The notes under the pieces are model-generated. The model saw only the letters and a program-made list of their open reading frames with translations, searched no databases and had not been told where the DNA came from. This document shows positions 19,441-20,959 of a stretch of 20,959 nucleotides of DNA, in pieces. A program made the position numbers and the translations under genes. The stretch's first letter is position 1. Each line of letters begins with the position of its first letter. This DNA is from a bacterium (GTDB taxonomy: Bacteria; Bacillota_I; Bacilli_A; RF39; UBA660): NCBI GenBank assembly GCA_029007415.1, contig JAQXHT010000067.1:1-20959 (forward strand), given 5' to 3'.

Positions 19441-20898
19441 ATGACACAAAAAGGATATATAAATGATTTTTATAAGCAGTTTGAAGAACTAAATATAAAA
19501 CTCGATAAAGCAAATGAAACCATTTCAAATTTGTTATTAAATAATTCTATATTATCCACCGAGATTAAAGACTTAAATATAAAGCTAGATGAGGCTAATA
19601 AAAAGAATCAAGAATTATTATTAGAAATAGAAAGACTTAAAAACAATAATAATAAAGATAGTTCAAACTCTTCAAAACCATCAAGTACCAACGGCTTTAA
19701 AAAAGTAATCACCAACAATAGAAATAAATCCACTAAAAAACAAGGTGGGCAACCAAATCATAAGGGAAAAACTCTAACAAATGAAAAAATTGAAGAAATG
19801 ATAGAAAATAATGAAATAGATGAAATAATTACTATAGAGGAAAATAAAACAGAAGAAAATAAGAATCTAGTTCCAATTATAAAATATGAATATGATATTA
19901 AAATAAAGAGAATAGTAACGAAACATATTATTTATCCAGATACAAATAAAAATATTACAAAATATCCAGTAATTTATGGAAATGATATTAAAATATTAAA
20001 CTGCATACTAGGTCAAAAATATATGTCATTAGATGGTATTCAAAATTTTATTTATGATGTTACTAATAATAATCATTTAACATCAAAAGGTTCTTTTTAT
20101 TCATGGAATAAAGAAATATATAATTTGTTATTAGATACAGAATATAAACATATCCAAAACGAATTAATGAATGCATTAGTATTACATGTAGATGAAAGCC
20201 CAATTAAAATAAATAGTGAACAATATTATTTACATAATATTTCAGATGGTAAACATACACTTCAATATGTTACCAAGCATAGAAGTCAAGATGATATAGA
20301 TGAATTTGGATTTTTAAAAGAATACAAAGGCATTATAGTTCATGATCATTATAAAATGTACTATAATTATGGAGCAGATAACGCGGAATGTAATGTTCAT
20401 GTTTTAAGATATTTAAATGCTGTATCAGAGTTTACTAATCATACTTGGTCTAAAAAGTTACATGATTTACTTCTAGATATGAAAAAGAAAAAAGAAGAAT
20501 ATATAAAAGAAGGTAAAGAATATTTAGAAGATGAAGAATATGAAAGTTTTAAATCTAAATATTTAGAAATATTATTGAAAGCTAAAGATGAAAGAAAAAA
20601 AGATTTATCTACTAATGCCTATAAAAAAGAAGAAATTAATTTAATTAATAGGTTAGTTAAATACTGTAGAAATCATCTTTTATTTCTTAGAAAATTCTTT
20701 GTTCCTTTTTCAAATAATCGTGCAGAATCTGATTTAAGAGGCATTAAAATAAAGCAAAAGACAGGTAAATTTAGAAGTATAGAAGGTGCTAATATCTATG
20801 CTGTTATAAAAAGTTGTATATCAACTTATAAGAAAAATGGGATTAATTTAAATTTAGCACTTAATTCAATATTTACTGATAATCCTATACTAGTATAA
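19441..20898 (+). CDS. IS66-family transposase
   Basis: This 485-residue DDE transposase starts with a coiled coil (residues about 10-70, with repeated NIKLDEANKK-type heptads), followed by a Ser/Asn linker and the QGGQPNHKGKTL segment typical of IS66 TnpC. The catalytic core shows D in HVDESPIK, D in IVHDHYKMYY with the following NVHVLRYL, and E in FSNNRAESDLRGIKIKQKTG. The C-terminal YAVIKSCISTYKKNG also matches. The frame is intact, so the gene may be active. GGGTGAG precedes the ATG. It is much more AT-rich than the leuS region. Confidence 0.93.
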   Translation: MTQKGYINDFYKQFEELNIKLDKANETISNLLLNNSILSTEIKDLNIKLDEANKKNQELLLEIERLKNNNNKDSSNSSKPSSTNGFKKVITNNRNKSTKKQGGQPNHKGKTLTNEKIEEMIENNEIDEIITIEENKTEENKNLVPIIKYEYDIKIKRIVTKHIIYPDTNKNITKYPVIYGNDIKILNCILGQKYMSLDGIQNFIYDVTNNNHLTSKGSFYSWNKEIYNLLLDTEYKHIQNELMNALVLHVDESPIKINSEQYYLHNISDGKHTLQYVTKHRSQDDIDEFGFLKEYKGIIVHDHYKMYYNYGADNAECNVHVLRYLNAVSEFTNHTWSKKLHDLLLDMKKKKEEYIKEGKEYLEDEEYESFKSKYLEILLKAKDERKKDLSTNAYKKEEINLINRLVKYCRNHLLFLRKFFVPFSNNRAESDLRGIKIKQKTGKFRSIEGANIYAVIKSCISTYKKNGINLNLALNSIFTDNPILV

Positions 20899-20902
20899 AA
20901 AA

Positions 20903-20934
20903 CAGATAGAATTTTTATATTCTACCTGCTTTTT
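20903..20934 (+). terminator. Terminator of the IS66 transposase
   Basis: CAGATAGAAT (20903-20912) pairs with ATTCTACCTG (20919-20928), with one mismatch, and CTTTTTC follows just before the right inverted repeat. Confidence 0.7.
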
Positions 20935-20941
20935 CTAGTCA

Positions 20942-20959
20942 TCTAGTCTGAACTGTAAC
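20942..20959 (-). repeat. Right terminal inverted repeat of the IS66 element
   Basis: Exact reverse complement of 19295-19312, ending at the last base of the window. Confidence 0.92.

Larger units (their letters stand above)
19295..20959 (+). mobile_element. Complete IS66-family insertion sequence
   Basis: The element is 1665 bases long and bounded by perfect 18-base terminal inverted repeats. It carries one transposase gene and no tnpA or tnpB of the classic IS66 layout, like the single-gene ISBst12-type group. The last base of the window is the last base of the element, so the 8-base target duplication expected for IS66 can only be read on the left (19287-19294). It lies upstream of the promoter of the Pro/Val/Thr-rich gene. 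Confidence 0.9.

Overview
The window is chromosomal DNA from an AT-rich, anaerobic, low-GC Gram-positive bacterium, probably an uncultured gut member of the Bacilli/Erysipelotrichia-like or RF39-like lineages. This rests on strong Shine-Dalgarno sites, a pyruvate:ferredoxin oxidoreductase, a SpoVS protein close to that of Bacillus, and dTDP-rhamnose genes. TGA is used as a stop (for example at the 4218 gene end), so the code is standard and not the Mollicutes code.

Layout. 1-516 is the N-terminal part of a TnpB (IS200/IS605-type) gene on the minus strand, cut by the window edge. rpsT (773-1048, +) converges on a seven-gene minus-strand operon read from 6938 down to 1058: nfo, a CYTH triphosphatase, an O-antigen polymerase/ligase-like membrane protein, a GT2 glycosyltransferase, rfbA, rfbC and rfbD. 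The last five are overlapping genes for rhamnose-containing surface polysaccharide; rfbB is not in the window. nifJ (7005-10424, -) lies upstream with its own terminator.

10591-14630 is the most interesting region: a complete diversity-generating retroelement (DGR). On the plus strand, four overlapping, very AT-rich genes encode a MutS-like small protein, an Avd-type protein, a DGR reverse transcriptase (YMDD, IGNYSSQ) and a second small protein that may also be MutS-like. On the minus strand is a membrane-anchored target gene (13128-14630) with a variable repeat (VR, 13199-13306) near its 3' end. The template repeat (TR, 12801-12908) lies about 290 bp beyond the VR in the same orientation. 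TR and VR align without gaps over 108 bp with 19 mismatches. Eighteen of these fall on adenines of the TR sense strand (18 of 36 adenines in 12804-12908 changed, 0 of 69 other bases), and all 18 change an amino acid. The one exception is in the GC-rich 3' end, where IMH and IMH* are expected to differ. Two strong inverted repeats lie between VR and TR.

After the DGR come leuS (14709-17522, -), whose product carries an inserted Nudix domain with a perfect Nudix box and an unusual KMGKR in place of KMSKS; spoVS (17623-17883, -) behind a roughly 200-nt structured leader; and a single-pass membrane protein with a long Pro/Val/Thr-rich tail (18180-19205, -). A complete IS66-type insertion sequence (19295-20959) with 18-bp perfect terminal inverted repeats ends exactly at the window edge.
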